Shown: positions 9,356 through 18,418 of the stretch, in pieces
Layout of the letters: each line of letters begins with the position of its first letter
How positions within the stretch are numbered: the first letter of the stretch is position 1
Translations under genes and position numbers: made by a program
DNA from: Bacteroidales bacterium UBA2712
Lineage (GTDB): Bacteria > Bacteroidota > Bacteroidia > Bacteroidales > Paludibacteraceae
Assembly: GCA_002354055.1 (NCBI GenBank)
Contig: DEKW01000003.1
Coordinates: forward strand, 62,001-126,000
DNA length: 64,000 nucleotides
Reading direction: 5' to 3'
The notes under the pieces: model-generated
Database searches by the model: none
Told to the model about the DNA's origin: nothing
What the model saw: only the letters and a program-made list of their open reading frames with translations

Positions 9356-11969
9356 AAAATCATTCTTAGATTTTATGGCATCGAAGGGCCACCAGATTGT
9401 GCCCTCTGCGCCGATGGTCATCAAGGACGACCCGACGCTGATGTTCACCAACGCCGGCATGAACCCCTGGAAGGGAATCATCCTCGGCAATGATCCGATC
9501 AAATACCCGCGTGTAGCAGACAGTCAGAAATGTCTGCGCGTCAGCGGCAAGCATAACGACTTGGAGGAAGTGGGTCACGACACCTACCACCACACGATGT
9601 TCGAGATGTTAGGCAACTGGTCGTTCGGCGATTACTTCAAGCAAGAGGCGATTGATTTTGCGTGGGAGTATATCGTCGATGTTCTGAAGATCGATCCGGC
9701 TAACCTCTACGCGACAGTCTTTGAGGGTTCGCCCGAGGAGGGTCTGAGTCGCGATGACGAGGCGGCTTCTATCTGGCTCAAACACCTGCCTGCGGATCAT
9801 ATTCTTAACGGCAACAAGCATGATAACTTCTGGGAGATGGGTGAGACGGGTCCTTGCGGTCCGTGTAGTGAGATCCACGTGGACAGTCGTTCCGCTGAGG
9901 AGCGCGCCAAAGTGCCCGGACGGGAGTTAGTGAACAAAGACCACCCGCAGGTCATCGAGATCTGGAACATCGTCTTCATGCAGTTCAACCGCAAGGCAGA
10001 CGGTTCGCTGGAACCCCTGGCAAAGAAAGTGATCGACACCGGTATGGGCTTCGAGCGTCTCGTGCGGACCATCCAGGGCAAGACCTCCAACTACGACACC
10101 GATGTCTTCCAACCGATGCTGAAGAAGATCGGCGAGATCTGTCATTGTGAGTATGGCAAGGACGAGAAGACCGACATCGCCATGCGTGTCATCGCAGACC
10201 ATATACGTACGATAGCGTTCGCTATCACCGATGGCCAGCTGCCGTCGAACGAGAAAGCCGGTTACGTCATCCGTCGTATCCTGCGCCGTGCCGTACGCTA
10301 CGGGTATACCTTCCTCAATATGCGTGAGGCGTTCCTCTATCAGCTGGTACCGCAACTCATCGCGGACTTAGGCGAAGCGTACCCCGAGTTAGTGAAACAG
10401 CAAGCGCAGATCGTGCCGGTCATCAAATCCGAGGAGGAAGCATTCCTCCGTACGCTCGATAAAGGTATCGGTCTGCTTGATAAGCTGATGGACGAAGCGA
10501 AGAAAGCCGGCAAGACCGAGATCAGCGGTGTCGATGTCTTTACGCTCAAGGACACCTACGGTTTTCCGCTCGACCTGACGGAACTCATCCTCCGCGAGAA
10601 CGGTTTCACCACCAACGAGGAGGAATATAACAAAGCCCTCGCGCACCAGAAAGAGATGGGTCGCTCGGCGAACAAACAGGACCTCGGCGACTGGAATATC
10701 GTCAAGGAAGGCGATCCGGATTTCGTGGGCTACGACGAGCTCACTGTAGAGACCGAGATCCTTCGTTACCGCCGCGTGGAGCAGAAAGGCAAGGCGTTCT
10801 TCCAGGTCGTCATCTCCAAGAACCCCTTCTACGCGGAGATGGGTGGTGAGGTCGGCGATACCGGTTGCCTGCGTCTGGATAACGAGTGCTTTAAGGTGCT
10901 CGACTGCAAGCGCGAGAACGGTCTGCCGGTACTGATCATGAACGAGGTGCCGTTCGTCACCGGCGGCGTGGCAGGTGTCTCCGGCAAACTCACTGCCGAG
11001 GTGGATGCTGAGCGCCGCGCTGCGATCATGTGCAACCATACGGCGACCCACATCCTCCATTACGCGCTGCGTCAGGTGCTGGGTGAGCACGTAGAGCAGA
11101 AAGGTTCGCTCGTGACTGCCGACAGCTTGCGTTTTGACTTCTCGCACTTTCAGAAAGTGAGCCCGGAGGAACTGCGCGAGGTGGAGAGGGTAGCGAATAA
11201 ACTCATTCGTCATGACCTGAAACTCGAAGAAAGCCGTCATACGCCGATAGCCGAGGCGAAAGCCATGGGAGCCATGGCGCTCTTTGGCGAGAAATACGGA
11301 GACGACGTGCGTGTCATCAAGTACGGTCCGTCGATTGAGCTCTGCGGCGGTTGCCACGTGCCTTCGACCGGTAAGATCGGTTCCGTACGCATCGTCATGG
11401 AGACTTCTGTCGCTGCCGGCGTACGTCGTATAGAAGCCGTGACGGCTGCTAAGGCCGATGAACTCTACTACGCTGCGCAAGACATGCTGAACGGTCTGCG
11501 CGGGCTCTTCAATAACGCACCGGATCTTGCCGGAGCCATCCATAAATCCATCGAAGAGAACGCCGGTCTCAAGAAACAGATCGAGACCTTCATGGCAGAG
11601 AAGATAGAGCGGTACCGTGACGAACTGATTGCGCGTGCAGAGGACTTCGGAGAGATCAAACTCGTGCGTCTGCAGGGCGAAGTGAACCCGGAGATGATCC
11701 GTGGCGTGATGCCGCTGCTCCGCGGGAAGTTCACCGATGTGAAGTTCGCCGTGGTAGGTGCTACGCAGTTTGAGGGCAAACCCACGATCGCCGTCTTCCT
11801 CTCGCAACCGCTCGTCGATGCTGGTAAGAACGCCGGCGCGATGATCAAAGCGGCGGCTAAGAACATCCAAGGCGGTGGAGGCGGTCAGCCGTGGATGGCT
11901 ACTGCCGGAGGACGTGACGTCAACGGACTCAATGCCGCCATGGAAGAGCTCCTTGCAGCTTTGAAATAA
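9336..11969 (+). CDS. alaS: AlaS, alanyl-tRNA synthetase
   Basis: 877 aa, full length for the family. The class II catalytic core is at the N-terminus (FTNAGMNPWK, HHTMFEMLGNWSFGDYFK); the editing domain has HTATH at residues 568-572 and the zinc site CGGCH around 670-674. The C-terminal C-Ala domain ends with a glycine-rich GGGGGQPWMATAGG. It starts inside the end of pdxA, 20 bp before the pdxA stop. No frameshift or missing key residue is seen. Confidence 0.97.
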   Translation: MTAQEIRKSFLDFMASKGHQIVPSAPMVIKDDPTLMFTNAGMNPWKGIILGNDPIKYPRVADSQKCLRVSGKHNDLEEVGHDTYHHTMFEMLGNWSFGDYFKQEAIDFAWEYIVDVLKIDPANLYATVFEGSPEEGLSRDDEAASIWLKHLPADHILNGNKHDNFWEMGETGPCGPCSEIHVDSRSAEERAKVPGRELVNKDHPQVIEIWNIVFMQFNRKADGSLEPLAKKVIDTGMGFERLVRTIQGKTSNYDTDVFQPMLKKIGEICHCEYGKDEKTDIAMRVIADHIRTIAFAITDGQLPSNEKAGYVIRRILRRAVRYGYTFLNMREAFLYQLVPQLIADLGEAYPELVKQQAQIVPVIKSEEEAFLRTLDKGIGLLDKLMDEAKKAGKTEISGVDVFTLKDTYGFPLDLTELILRENGFTTNEEEYNKALAHQKEMGRSANKQDLGDWNIVKEGDPDFVGYDELTVETEILRYRRVEQKGKAFFQVVISKNPFYAEMGGEVGDTGCLRLDNECFKVLDCKRENGLPVLIMNEVPFVTGGVAGVSGKLTAEVDAERRAAIMCNHTATHILHYALRQVLGEHVEQKGSLVTADSLRFDFSHFQKVSPEELREVERVANKLIRHDLKLEESRHTPIAEAKAMGAMALFGEKYGDDVRVIKYGPSIELCGGCHVPSTGKIGSVRIVMETSVAAGVRRIEAVTAAKADELYYAAQDMLNGLRGLFNNAPDLAGAIHKSIEENAGLKKQIETFMAEKIERYRDELIARAEDFGEIKLVRLQGEVNPEMIRGVMPLLRGKFTDVKFAVVGATQFEGKPTIAVFLSQPLVDAGKNAGAMIKAAAKNIQGGGGGQPWMATAGGRDVNGLNAAMEELLAALK

Positions 11970-12004
11970 ATGGTACATGGTAAATGACCAAATGGTAAAT
12001 GACA
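11968..12004. repeat. AAATGACCAAATGGT-type repeat cluster
   Basis: Degenerate tandem units of the form TGGTAAATGACCAAA between alaS and the next gene. The same family appears at 14325-14366. An in-frame ATG upstream of the GtrA-like start falls in this repeat and would give a spurious MVNDQMVND N-terminus. Confidence 0.7.
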
Positions 12005-12429
12005 TGAAACTGCCCACCCGATATCTCCCTGCAAAGACCCGTAGTGCCGTGCGATTCTTCTTCGTCGGCACCACGGGTGCTATACTGCAGACTTGGTTCT
12101 TCATGGCGGCGCTGACCGTCATGGGCGAACCCGACAAAGGCACGGCACTATACTATGTCGCCTTCGGTATCGGGTATATATTGGAGATGATTCCGAACTA
12201 TTTCTTCTCCAACTGGTACACCTTTAATACGCGGCCGAGTAAGAAGAACGCCGGCGGCTTTCTCTTTGCCCGGGCGATCAACCTCGTCGTGCAGTTTGGT
12301 CTGCTACCGATGGCTTTGGCGGCCTTCCCCTTCTGGCGGGACGACCTCATCAGCCTCTTTGTTATCTTTATCGGAGGGTGTATCAACTACTTAATCTGTC
12401 TAATCTTCTTTAAGAAACCCAAAGAATGA
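12004..12429 (+). CDS. GtrA-like four-helix membrane protein
   Basis: About 141 aa with four hydrophobic helices, of the GtrA/DPMS family, whose members help move lipid-linked sugars across membranes or act in cell-surface polysaccharide modification. The conserved-looking N-terminus is RYLPAKTRSAVRFFFVGTTG. The start is set at the ATG at 12004, because an earlier in-frame ATG (11977) lies in a degenerate repeat. It overlaps the next gene by 4 bp (ATGA). The link to guanine deaminase is probably only positional. Confidence 0.75.
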   Translation: MKLPTRYLPAKTRSAVRFFFVGTTGAILQTWFFMAALTVMGEPDKGTALYYVAFGIGYILEMIPNYFFSNWYTFNTRPSKKNAGGFLFARAINLVVQFGLLPMALAAFPFWRDDLISLFVIFIGGCINYLICLIFFKKPKE

Positions 12430-13703
12430 AAATCTACAGAGCCAATATTATCCATACCCCTACGCCCGGTCGGTTGGAGATCATCGAGCACGGCTATATT
12501 GTCGTCAAGTCCAACGGTCTCATCGAAGGCGTGTACCGGGAGTTGCCGGAGAACCTTGACTGGCGTCGCCAGCTGATTGACTTCGGTGACAAACTGCTTA
12601 TCCCGGCTTTTAACGACTTGCACGTTCATGCGCCGCAGTACCGCAATCTGGGCCTTGCACTGGACTTAGAGTTACTGCCGTGGTTGAATACTTATACATT
12701 CCCCGAGGAAACCAAGTACGCCGATCCCGAGTACGCAAAGCGGCTCTACCGTCGTTTCGTCCATGAGTTATGGATGCAAGGTACGATGCGTTCGGCGGTC
12801 TTTGGTACCATCCATCCCGAATCGACCCGTATCCTTGCAGACCTCTTTATTCAGGCGGGCATGGGTGCTTACGTAGGACTCGTGGGCATGAACCGCAACG
12901 CTCCGGAGACCCTCCGTAACACGACGGACGAACTGATGGCAGGCATGCGAATGCTTAAGGCCCATCTGGACGAGCACGGCGACGGTCGTGTCAAACCGAT
13001 CATCACCCCGCGGTTTGTACCCTCCTGCTCGGATAAGATGCTCACGGCGCTCGGCGAGTACGCCAAAGAGACCGGGCTGCCCGTGCAGTCCCACCTCTCC
13101 GAGAACCGTTCGGAGATAGACTGGGTCAAGGAGCTGGAACCGGAGGCTACTTGTTACGGCGATGCCTATAACAAGTATGGCCTCTTCGGTCAGACGCCGA
13201 CGCTCATGGCGCATTGCTGCTATACCGACGGCGAAGAGATGGAACTCATGAAGCAAAACGGCGTCTATGTGGTGCATTGCCCGACGTCAAACAGCAACCT
13301 CTCTTCGGGCATGGCGCCGATACGTAAGTTCCTCAACGCCGGCATTAACGTAGCGCTGGGAACGGATATCTCTGCCGGCCACCACATGTCGATGCTGCGC
13401 GTCATGCAGTACGCCATCCAGGTCTCCAAACTCAACTACGCCCAGACGAAAGGCGAGATGTCGTTCCTTAGCCTGAGTGAGGTCTTCTACCTCGCTACCA
13501 AAGGTGGCGGATCGTTCTTCGGCAAGGTGGGTTCGTTTGAACCCGGGTATGAGTTTGATGCCCTGCTCATCGACGATAGTTACCTCAATTACGACCACTA
13601 TACGCTTCCGCAGCGTCTGGAGCGTTATCTCTACCTCGGTGACGACCGCGATATCAAACGTCGTTTCTGCCGAGGAGTAGAACTCACCGAGCCGGCTTTT
13701 TGA
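12426..13703 (+). CDS. guaD: Guanine deaminase (amidohydrolase)
   Basis: 425 aa. Zinc amidohydrolase converting guanine to xanthine and ammonia. The metal-ligand HVH lies at residues 66-68 (NDLHVHAPQY); the GuaD-specific LLPWLNTYTFPEE follows, then SHLSEN, AHCCYTDGEE and LGTDISAGHHMSML, supplying the remaining His and Asp ligands. HVHAPQ and YTFP distinguish guanine deaminases from TRZ/ATZ-type hydrolases. The start overlaps the GtrA-like gene by 4 bp, and lplA begins directly after the stop. Confidence 0.88.
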   Translation: MKIYRANIIHTPTPGRLEIIEHGYIVVKSNGLIEGVYRELPENLDWRRQLIDFGDKLLIPAFNDLHVHAPQYRNLGLALDLELLPWLNTYTFPEETKYADPEYAKRLYRRFVHELWMQGTMRSAVFGTIHPESTRILADLFIQAGMGAYVGLVGMNRNAPETLRNTTDELMAGMRMLKAHLDEHGDGRVKPIITPRFVPSCSDKMLTALGEYAKETGLPVQSHLSENRSEIDWVKELEPEATCYGDAYNKYGLFGQTPTLMAHCCYTDGEEMELMKQNGVYVVHCPTSNSNLSSGMAPIRKFLNAGINVALGTDISAGHHMSMLRVMQYAIQVSKLNYAQTKGEMSFLSLSEVFYLATKGGGSFFGKVGSFEPGYEFDALLIDDSYLNYDHYTLPQRLERYLYLGDDRDIKRRFCRGVELTEPAF

Positions 13704-14330
13704 ATGCTCCTAACTCGCCCCATAGAGAATCTCCCGCTGGAGGACTACCTCGCCCTCGAAGCCGAGATGGTCAAGACGATTGCCGAACCGACACTCTTCA
13801 CGTGGGTTGTTGATCCGACGGTTATCTACGGTCGTCATCAGTGCCGCGAGCAGGAGGTCAATGAGGCGTATTGTGCGGCCCACGGTGTGCGCGTCGTCCA
13901 GCGTCAGAGTGGGGGAGGATGCGTGTACGCCGATCGTGGCAACCTCATGGTCTCTTTCGTCTCGCCCTCGACCCACTCGCAGGAGGTCTTTGACGAGTTC
14001 CTGAGACTCCTCTCCGGGGCTTTGCGAGAGATGGGATACGACGCGGTGACCACTTCACATAACGATGTACTCGTGGGGGACCGCAAGGTAGCCGGAACGG
14101 CTTGCTATACCACGCCGACGGGCACGGTGGTTCACGCCTCGATGCTTTATGACATCTGTCTTGAGGCGCTCGAGCAAGCTATCACGCCTTCCGAGGCGAA
14201 GTTAGCCAAACACGCCGTCTCCTCCGTCCGTCAGCGTGTCCGCAACCTCCGCGAGATACGCGACCTCGGAGATATAGAGTCCTTCCGCGCCGAGTTGGAA
14301 GCCCAAATGGCTAATTGTCCCAATAAATGA
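13704..14330 (+). CDS. lplA: Lipoate-protein ligase A family protein
   Basis: 208 aa of the BPL/LplA/LipB fold. Characteristic stretches are VIYGRHQCREQEVN, VVQRQSGGGCVYADRGNLMVS (the substrate-binding RRxSGGG-like motif, here RQSGGG) and VLVGDRKVAGTACY. It probably attaches lipoate to 2-oxoacid dehydrogenase or glycine-cleavage H proteins. It lacks the long accessory C-terminal domain of E. coli LplA, as many Bacteroidota enzymes do. The ATG begins directly after the guaD stop. Confidence 0.85.
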   Translation: MLLTRPIENLPLEDYLALEAEMVKTIAEPTLFTWVVDPTVIYGRHQCREQEVNEAYCAAHGVRVVQRQSGGGCVYADRGNLMVSFVSPSTHSQEVFDEFLRLLSGALREMGYDAVTTSHNDVLVGDRKVAGTACYTTPTGTVVHASMLYDICLEALEQAITPSEAKLAKHAVSSVRQRVRNLREIRDLGDIESFRAELEAQMANCPNK

Positions 14331-14366
14331 CCAAATAGTAAATGACCAAATAGTAAATAACTTTAT
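14325..14366. repeat. AAATGACCAAATAGT-type repeat cluster
   Basis: Three near-perfect units of AATGACCAAATAGTA between lplA and the aminotransferase gene, the same family as at 11968-12004. Confidence 0.7.
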
Positions 14367-15552
14367 GGAAATCTCCTTACGTGCCCAATCCATGCCGGAA
14401 TCGCCGATCCGTAAGTTGGCGAAGTACGCAGATGCTGCTAAGTTAGCCGGTGTCCACGTCTATCATCTGAATATCGGTCAGCCGGATATCAAGACCCCGC
14501 CGCAGGCGCTCGAAGCCGTGCGTAACTACTCCACGGACATCCTCGAGTACTCGCCTTCACAGGGACTCAAGTCGCTCCGTACGAAGATGGTCAGCTACTA
14601 CGCCGAGTACGGCATCGACCTCTCCCCGGACGAGATCATCATCACCGCCGGCGGTTCGGAAGCGATCATGTTTGCCTACATGAGTTGCCTCAACCCGGGC
14701 GATGAGATCATCGTCACCGACCCCTCATACGCCAACTATATGGCGTTTGCTATCTCGGCAGGAGCCGTCGTCAAGTCCGTCAAGACCGACATCAAGAACG
14801 GTTTCAAACTGCCGCCGGTGGAGGAGTTTGAGAAGCAGATCACGCCGAAGACGCGCGCGATCCTTATATGTAACCCCAACAACCCCACGGGTTACCTCTA
14901 TACCAAGCAGGAGATGCGGCAGATACGCGACCTCGTGAAGAAATACGACCTCTATCTCATCTCTGATGAGGTCTATCGCGAGTTCATCTATACCAAGTCG
15001 CCGTATATCTCTGCCTGCCACCTCGAGGGCATTGAGGAGAACGTCGTGCTCGTGGACTCCGTCTCCAAGCGTTACTCCGAGTGCGGTATCCGTATCGGTG
15101 CGCTTATCACGAAGAACAAAGCCGTCCGTGAGTCGGTGATGAAGTTCTGCCAGGCGCGTCTCTCGCCACCTCTCTTCGGGCAGGTCGTTGCAGAGGCTTC
15201 GCTCTCCACACCGGAGGAATACATGCAGGAGGTGTACGACGAGTACCTCACGCGCCGTAACTTCCTCATCGACCAGCTCAACCAGATCCCCGGGGTCTTT
15301 GCACCTGCGCCGACTGGAGCTTTCTATGTGATGGTAGAGCTGCCGGTGGACGACGTCGAGAAGTTCTGCAAGTGGTGCCTCACGGACTTCACGTACGAAG
15401 GCGCAACGATCATGATGGCGCCGGGTACGGGTTTCTATACCAACCCCGAAGACGGACGTCATCAAGTCCGCATGGCGTATGTCCTCAATAAGGAAGATCT
15501 CGGCAAAGCGATGATTGTCCTCCGCAAAGCCCTGGAAGCATATAACGGTTAA
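14365..15552 (+). CDS. Class I/II PLP-dependent aminotransferase
   Basis: 395 aa, AspC/PatA-like fold type I aminotransferase. Hallmarks are NIGQPDIKTPP, YSPSQGLKSLR, CNPNNPTGYLYT (Asn of the PLP site), the Schiff-base Lys in DSVSKRYSECG and the C-terminal Arg in HQVRMAY. It probably transaminates aspartate, an aromatic or a branched-chain amino acid; the sequence does not decide which. It ends the pdxA-to-aminotransferase run, and a strong terminator follows 24 bp downstream. Confidence 0.88.
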   Translation: MEISLRAQSMPESPIRKLAKYADAAKLAGVHVYHLNIGQPDIKTPPQALEAVRNYSTDILEYSPSQGLKSLRTKMVSYYAEYGIDLSPDEIIITAGGSEAIMFAYMSCLNPGDEIIVTDPSYANYMAFAISAGAVVKSVKTDIKNGFKLPPVEEFEKQITPKTRAILICNPNNPTGYLYTKQEMRQIRDLVKKYDLYLISDEVYREFIYTKSPYISACHLEGIEENVVLVDSVSKRYSECGIRIGALITKNKAVRESVMKFCQARLSPPLFGQVVAEASLSTPEEYMQEVYDEYLTRRNFLIDQLNQIPGVFAPAPTGAFYVMVELPVDDVEKFCKWCLTDFTYEGATIMMAPGTGFYTNPEDGRHQVRMAYVLNKEDLGKAMIVLRKALEAYNG

Positions 15553-15575
15553 CGGTTATCGGTTAACGGTTCAAC

Positions 15576-15603
15576 AAAAAAGCCCGCATCTCTGCGGGCT
15601 TTT
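15576..15603. terminator. Bidirectional rho-independent terminator
   Basis: A run of six A, the stem GCCCGCA-TCTC-TGCGGGC (7 bp, 4-nt loop), then TTTT. It lies between the converging aminotransferase gene (+) and glyS (-) and can serve both. Confidence 0.9.
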
Positions 15604-15650
15604 CCAATCCACCGTACACCGTACACTGTACACCATTCCATCATTCCATG
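15601..15650. repeat. CCGTACAC/CATTCCAT low-complexity cluster
   Basis: Short degenerate units (CCGTACAC, then CATTCCAT) run from the terminator into the last codons of glyS, whose C-terminus MEDTME is partly built from them. A separate GGTTAACGGTTATC cluster sits at 15546-15571. Confidence 0.6.
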
Positions 15651-17215
15651 GTGTCTTCCATCGAGTCTCCTACGATCTTGCGGTAGAGCTCTTTGGGGTC
15701 GGTGGCTTTGCGGATGATCTCGTGCAGGTCTTCGATCTTCACGCGGTCCTGCGTCATCGTGTCGCGGTAACGGACGGTGACACAACCGTCTTTCTCTGTG
15801 TCGTGATCGACGGTGATACAGAACGGTGTACCTACTGCATCCTGACGGCGGTAACGCTTACCGATAGAGTCTTTCTCGTCGTATGCTACCTTGAAGTCGA
15901 ACTTCAGCTCGTTCATGATCTCGCGGGCTTTCTCGGGCAGACCGTCTTTCTTCACAAGCGGCATGATACATGCCTTCACCGGTGCCAGCACTGCCGGCAG
16001 GTGGAGTACGACACGTGTGTCGCCGCCTTCGAGTTGTTGCTCCTCGTAGCTTGAGCACATCACGCTCAGGAACATACGATCCACGCCGATAGAGGTCTCG
16101 ATGACGTACGGGGTGTAGCTCTGGTTCAGCTCCGGATCGAAATACTCGATCTTCTTGCCGCTGTACTTGGCATGCTGGCTCAGGTCGAAGTTCGTACGGC
16201 TGTGGATACCCTCCACCTCCTTGAATCCGAACGGCATGAGGAACTCGATATCCGTCGCGGCATTCGCGTAGTGAGCTAACTTTTCGTGGTCGTGGAACCG
16301 GTATTTCTCGTCGCCTAAGCCGAGCGCTTTGTGCCATTTGAGGCGGAACTGCTTCCAGTGCTCGAACCATTTCAGTTCCGAACCCGGACGAACGAAGAAC
16401 TGCATCTCCATCTGTTCGAACTCGCGCATGCGGAAGACGAACTGACGGGCTACGATCTCGTTACGGAAAGCCTTACCGATCTGCGCGATACCGAAAGGAA
16501 TCTTCATACGGCCGGTTTTCTGCACGTTGAGGAAATTGACGAAGATTCCCTGTGCGGTTTCCGGACGGAGGTAGATCTTCATCGCGCCGTCGGCGGTAGA
16601 ACCCATCTCCGTCTGGAACATCAGGTTGAACTGCCTTACGTCGGTCCAGTTACGTGTGCCGCTGATCGGGCATACAATCTCCTCGTCGAGGATGATCTGC
16701 TTCAGCTCCGCCAAGTCGTTCTCGTTCATCGCCTTAGAGTAACGCGCATGCAGCGCCTCGCGCTTGTTCTTTAATTCTTTCACTCGTTCATTCGTTCCAA
16801 CGAACATCTCCTCGTCGAAACTCTCGCCGAAACGCTTGCGGGCTTTCTCCACCTCTTTGGCGATCTTGTCGTCGTATTTGGCGATCTGGTCCTCAATGAG
16901 GACGTCTGCGCGGTAGCGTTTCTTCGAGTCGCGGTTGTCGATCAGCGGATCGTTGAACGCGTCCACGTGACCCGAAGCTTTCCAGGTCGTCGGGTGCATG
17001 AAGATCGCCGCATCGATGCCCACGATATTCTCATGCAGCAGCGTCATCGAATCCCACCAGTAACGCTTGATGTTGTTCTTTAACTCCACGCCGTTCTGAC
17101 CATAGTCATATACAGCGCCCAGACCATCGTAGATCTCGCTGGAAGGGAAGACGAATCCGTACTCCTTGCAGTGCGCTACGATTTTCTTAAATGTTTCTTC
17201 TTGTGTTTGTGCCAT
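15641..17215 (-). CDS. glyS: GlyS, class II glycyl-tRNA synthetase (single-chain type)
   Basis: 524 aa. Charges tRNA-Gly; this is the homodimeric type, not the alpha2-beta2 GlyQ/GlyS type. Motifs include GFVFPSSEIYDGLGAVYDYG at the N-terminus, RPETAQGIFVNF, PFGIAQIGKAFRNE and FRMREFEQMEMQFF, with an anticodon-binding C-terminal domain (GDTRVVLHLPAVLAPVKAC). The variable insertion between the first motifs contains NERVKELKNKREAL, whose DNA (about 16768-16800) matches the CGTTCATTCGTT repeat family. Its stop is 37 bp from the shared terminator. Confidence 0.95.
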   Translation of the reverse strand: MAQTQEETFKKIVAHCKEYGFVFPSSEIYDGLGAVYDYGQNGVELKNNIKRYWWDSMTLLHENIVGIDAAIFMHPTTWKASGHVDAFNDPLIDNRDSKKRYRADVLIEDQIAKYDDKIAKEVEKARKRFGESFDEEMFVGTNERVKELKNKREALHARYSKAMNENDLAELKQIILDEEIVCPISGTRNWTDVRQFNLMFQTEMGSTADGAMKIYLRPETAQGIFVNFLNVQKTGRMKIPFGIAQIGKAFRNEIVARQFVFRMREFEQMEMQFFVRPGSELKWFEHWKQFRLKWHKALGLGDEKYRFHDHEKLAHYANAATDIEFLMPFGFKEVEGIHSRTNFDLSQHAKYSGKKIEYFDPELNQSYTPYVIETSIGVDRMFLSVMCSSYEEQQLEGGDTRVVLHLPAVLAPVKACIMPLVKKDGLPEKAREIMNELKFDFKVAYDEKDSIGKRYRRQDAVGTPFCITVDHDTEKDGCVTVRYRDTMTQDRVKIEDLHEIIRKATDPKELYRKIVGDSMEDTME

Positions 17216-17241
17216 ATAAATATATCTTTAATCTGTAATTT

Positions 17242-18321
17242 TCAATTATCCATCATCTTCTTCACTTTGCTCATGAAGACGTGCAGGGCAACCATGTGGT
17301 CGCCGTATTTGCCGAAATCCCACGTTATATTCGCCCTCTCTCCCAGACACCGGCGTAAGTGCGCGCCGTTCATATAACTCACCAGGCGGTCGTTCTTCGA
17401 TTGAAACACATACAGCGGAGCTCTCGGTTTCCATTCCGGGCAGATGCTGTCCGTCTCCCCGCCGTCGAGGTCATAATGCACGAGGCTCGAACGCAACATC
17501 CCGTCGTAGAATCGCTTGGTCTCCGGCTGGGTCTTATCCATGCCTGACGGGGTCATCCAATGCGTCAGCTTATGGTTCGGCATCAGGAAATAAAGCTGAA
17601 TGATGCTTTTCTTCTGCGGCGCTATATACTTGTCGTAAGCGCGTATCATGGCGGGAGTGAAGAAGTCTTCGCGCTTCAGGTTCAACCCGTATGACGCACT
17701 CGTCCCCAGCACCAGGAGCGGTATCTCCGGCGGCACGCTGGCGGCGTTGTACCGCACTGCCTCGTCGTAGATGGACGCCACGTCGCATGGTGAGCCGCCT
17801 GCAAAACATTTCCGTACATGAATACTCTCAGCGTATTCTTCCTCGATCAGCTTGAGGGTCCAGAGCGCCGTTGCTCCGCCTTGGGAGTATCCGACGATGA
17901 AGATACTGTCTGTCGGTATGCCCAGCGCCATGCTGTCTAAGATTTGCCGGCAATAAAGCATCATATCCACTGTGTTCCGGGCGGTCAACTCGCCGTGCAG
18001 ATAAGGGTGCATGCGCTTGCCGGTAACGCCGTAACCGATATAGTCGGGCATAACGAGTACGTAGTCTTTGATGAAATACTTGGCTTCGCCCGTCACTTTG
18101 TGGGAAGGCGCTTCTTCGGCATCGCTGATGGTCCAATGCGGCAGCAGAATAATACCTTTGGGCTTTCTGTCCTGCGGCACGCATAACTTGCCGGAAAGGG
18201 TCAAGGTGTCTCCATACTGGTCATGAGAAGGGTAGAGCACAACGCGCTCCAAGACACTCTTTTTGGCTGAACCCATCGTCCAGCAAACCAGAAGAAGCCC
18301 TATGAAAAATATCCGTTTCAC
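17242..18321 (-). CDS. Secreted alpha/beta-hydrolase (lipase/esterase-like)
   Basis: About 360 aa. Serine hydrolase with nucleophile elbow GYSQGG and preceding TDSIFIV; the probable acid/base residues lie near QSKNDRLVSY and the C-terminal GDHMVALH. I place the start at GTG 18321, giving a good signal peptide (VKRIFFIGLLLVCWTMGSA). The more upstream in-frame ATGs lie within the promoter itself (18333-18364), so they cannot be in the transcript. The leader would then be only a few nt. A secreted lipase or peptidase-like role is likely, with no substrate evident. glyS lies downstream on the same strand. Confidence 0.7.
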   Translation of the reverse strand: MKRIFFIGLLLVCWTMGSAKKSVLERVVLYPSHDQYGDTLTLSGKLCVPQDRKPKGIILLPHWTISDAEEAPSHKVTGEAKYFIKDYVLVMPDYIGYGVTGKRMHPYLHGELTARNTVDMMLYCRQILDSMALGIPTDSIFIVGYSQGGATALWTLKLIEEEYAESIHVRKCFAGGSPCDVASIYDEAVRYNAASVPPEIPLLVLGTSASYGLNLKREDFFTPAMIRAYDKYIAPQKKSIIQLYFLMPNHKLTHWMTPSGMDKTQPETKRFYDGMLRSSLVHYDLDGGETDSICPEWKPRAPLYVFQSKNDRLVSYMNGAHLRRCLGERANITWDFGKYGDHMVALHVFMSKVKKMMDN

Positions 18322-18332
18322 TTTTGCGAGTG

Positions 18333-18364
18333 CAAAAGTACTACTTTTTTTTGACATATGCAAA
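18333..18364 (-). promoter_or_regulatory. Promoter of the secreted hydrolase
   Basis: On the minus strand TTTG (18361-18364), a 20-nt spacer ending GTAG, and TACTTTTG (18333-18340). The GTG start lies about 12 nt beyond the -7 box. Confidence 0.75.
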
Positions 18365-18367
18365 TAA

Positions 18368-18402
18368 TTTGCAATATTGGCACGCATTTTGTACTATATT
18401 TG
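18368..18402 (+). promoter_or_regulatory. Probable promoter of the VWA gene
   Basis: TATATTTG (18395-18402) fits the -7 consensus. The best -33 candidate TTTG (18368-18371) has a longer 23-nt spacer. The two opposing -33 boxes form the inverted repeat CAAATAATTTG (18361-18371). Confidence 0.5.
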
Positions 18403-18418
18403 CTAAAAACGAATGCAT

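Noticed and set aside
11977..12003. Upstream start giving MVNDQMVND for the GtrA-like protein
   Set aside because: These codons come from a degenerate intergenic repeat also found at 14325-14366.
10389..12143. Long open frame (584 codons) antisense to alaS
   Set aside because: It mirrors the codon bias of alaS in GC-rich DNA; its protein has no recognisable domain, and no promoter or start context supports it.
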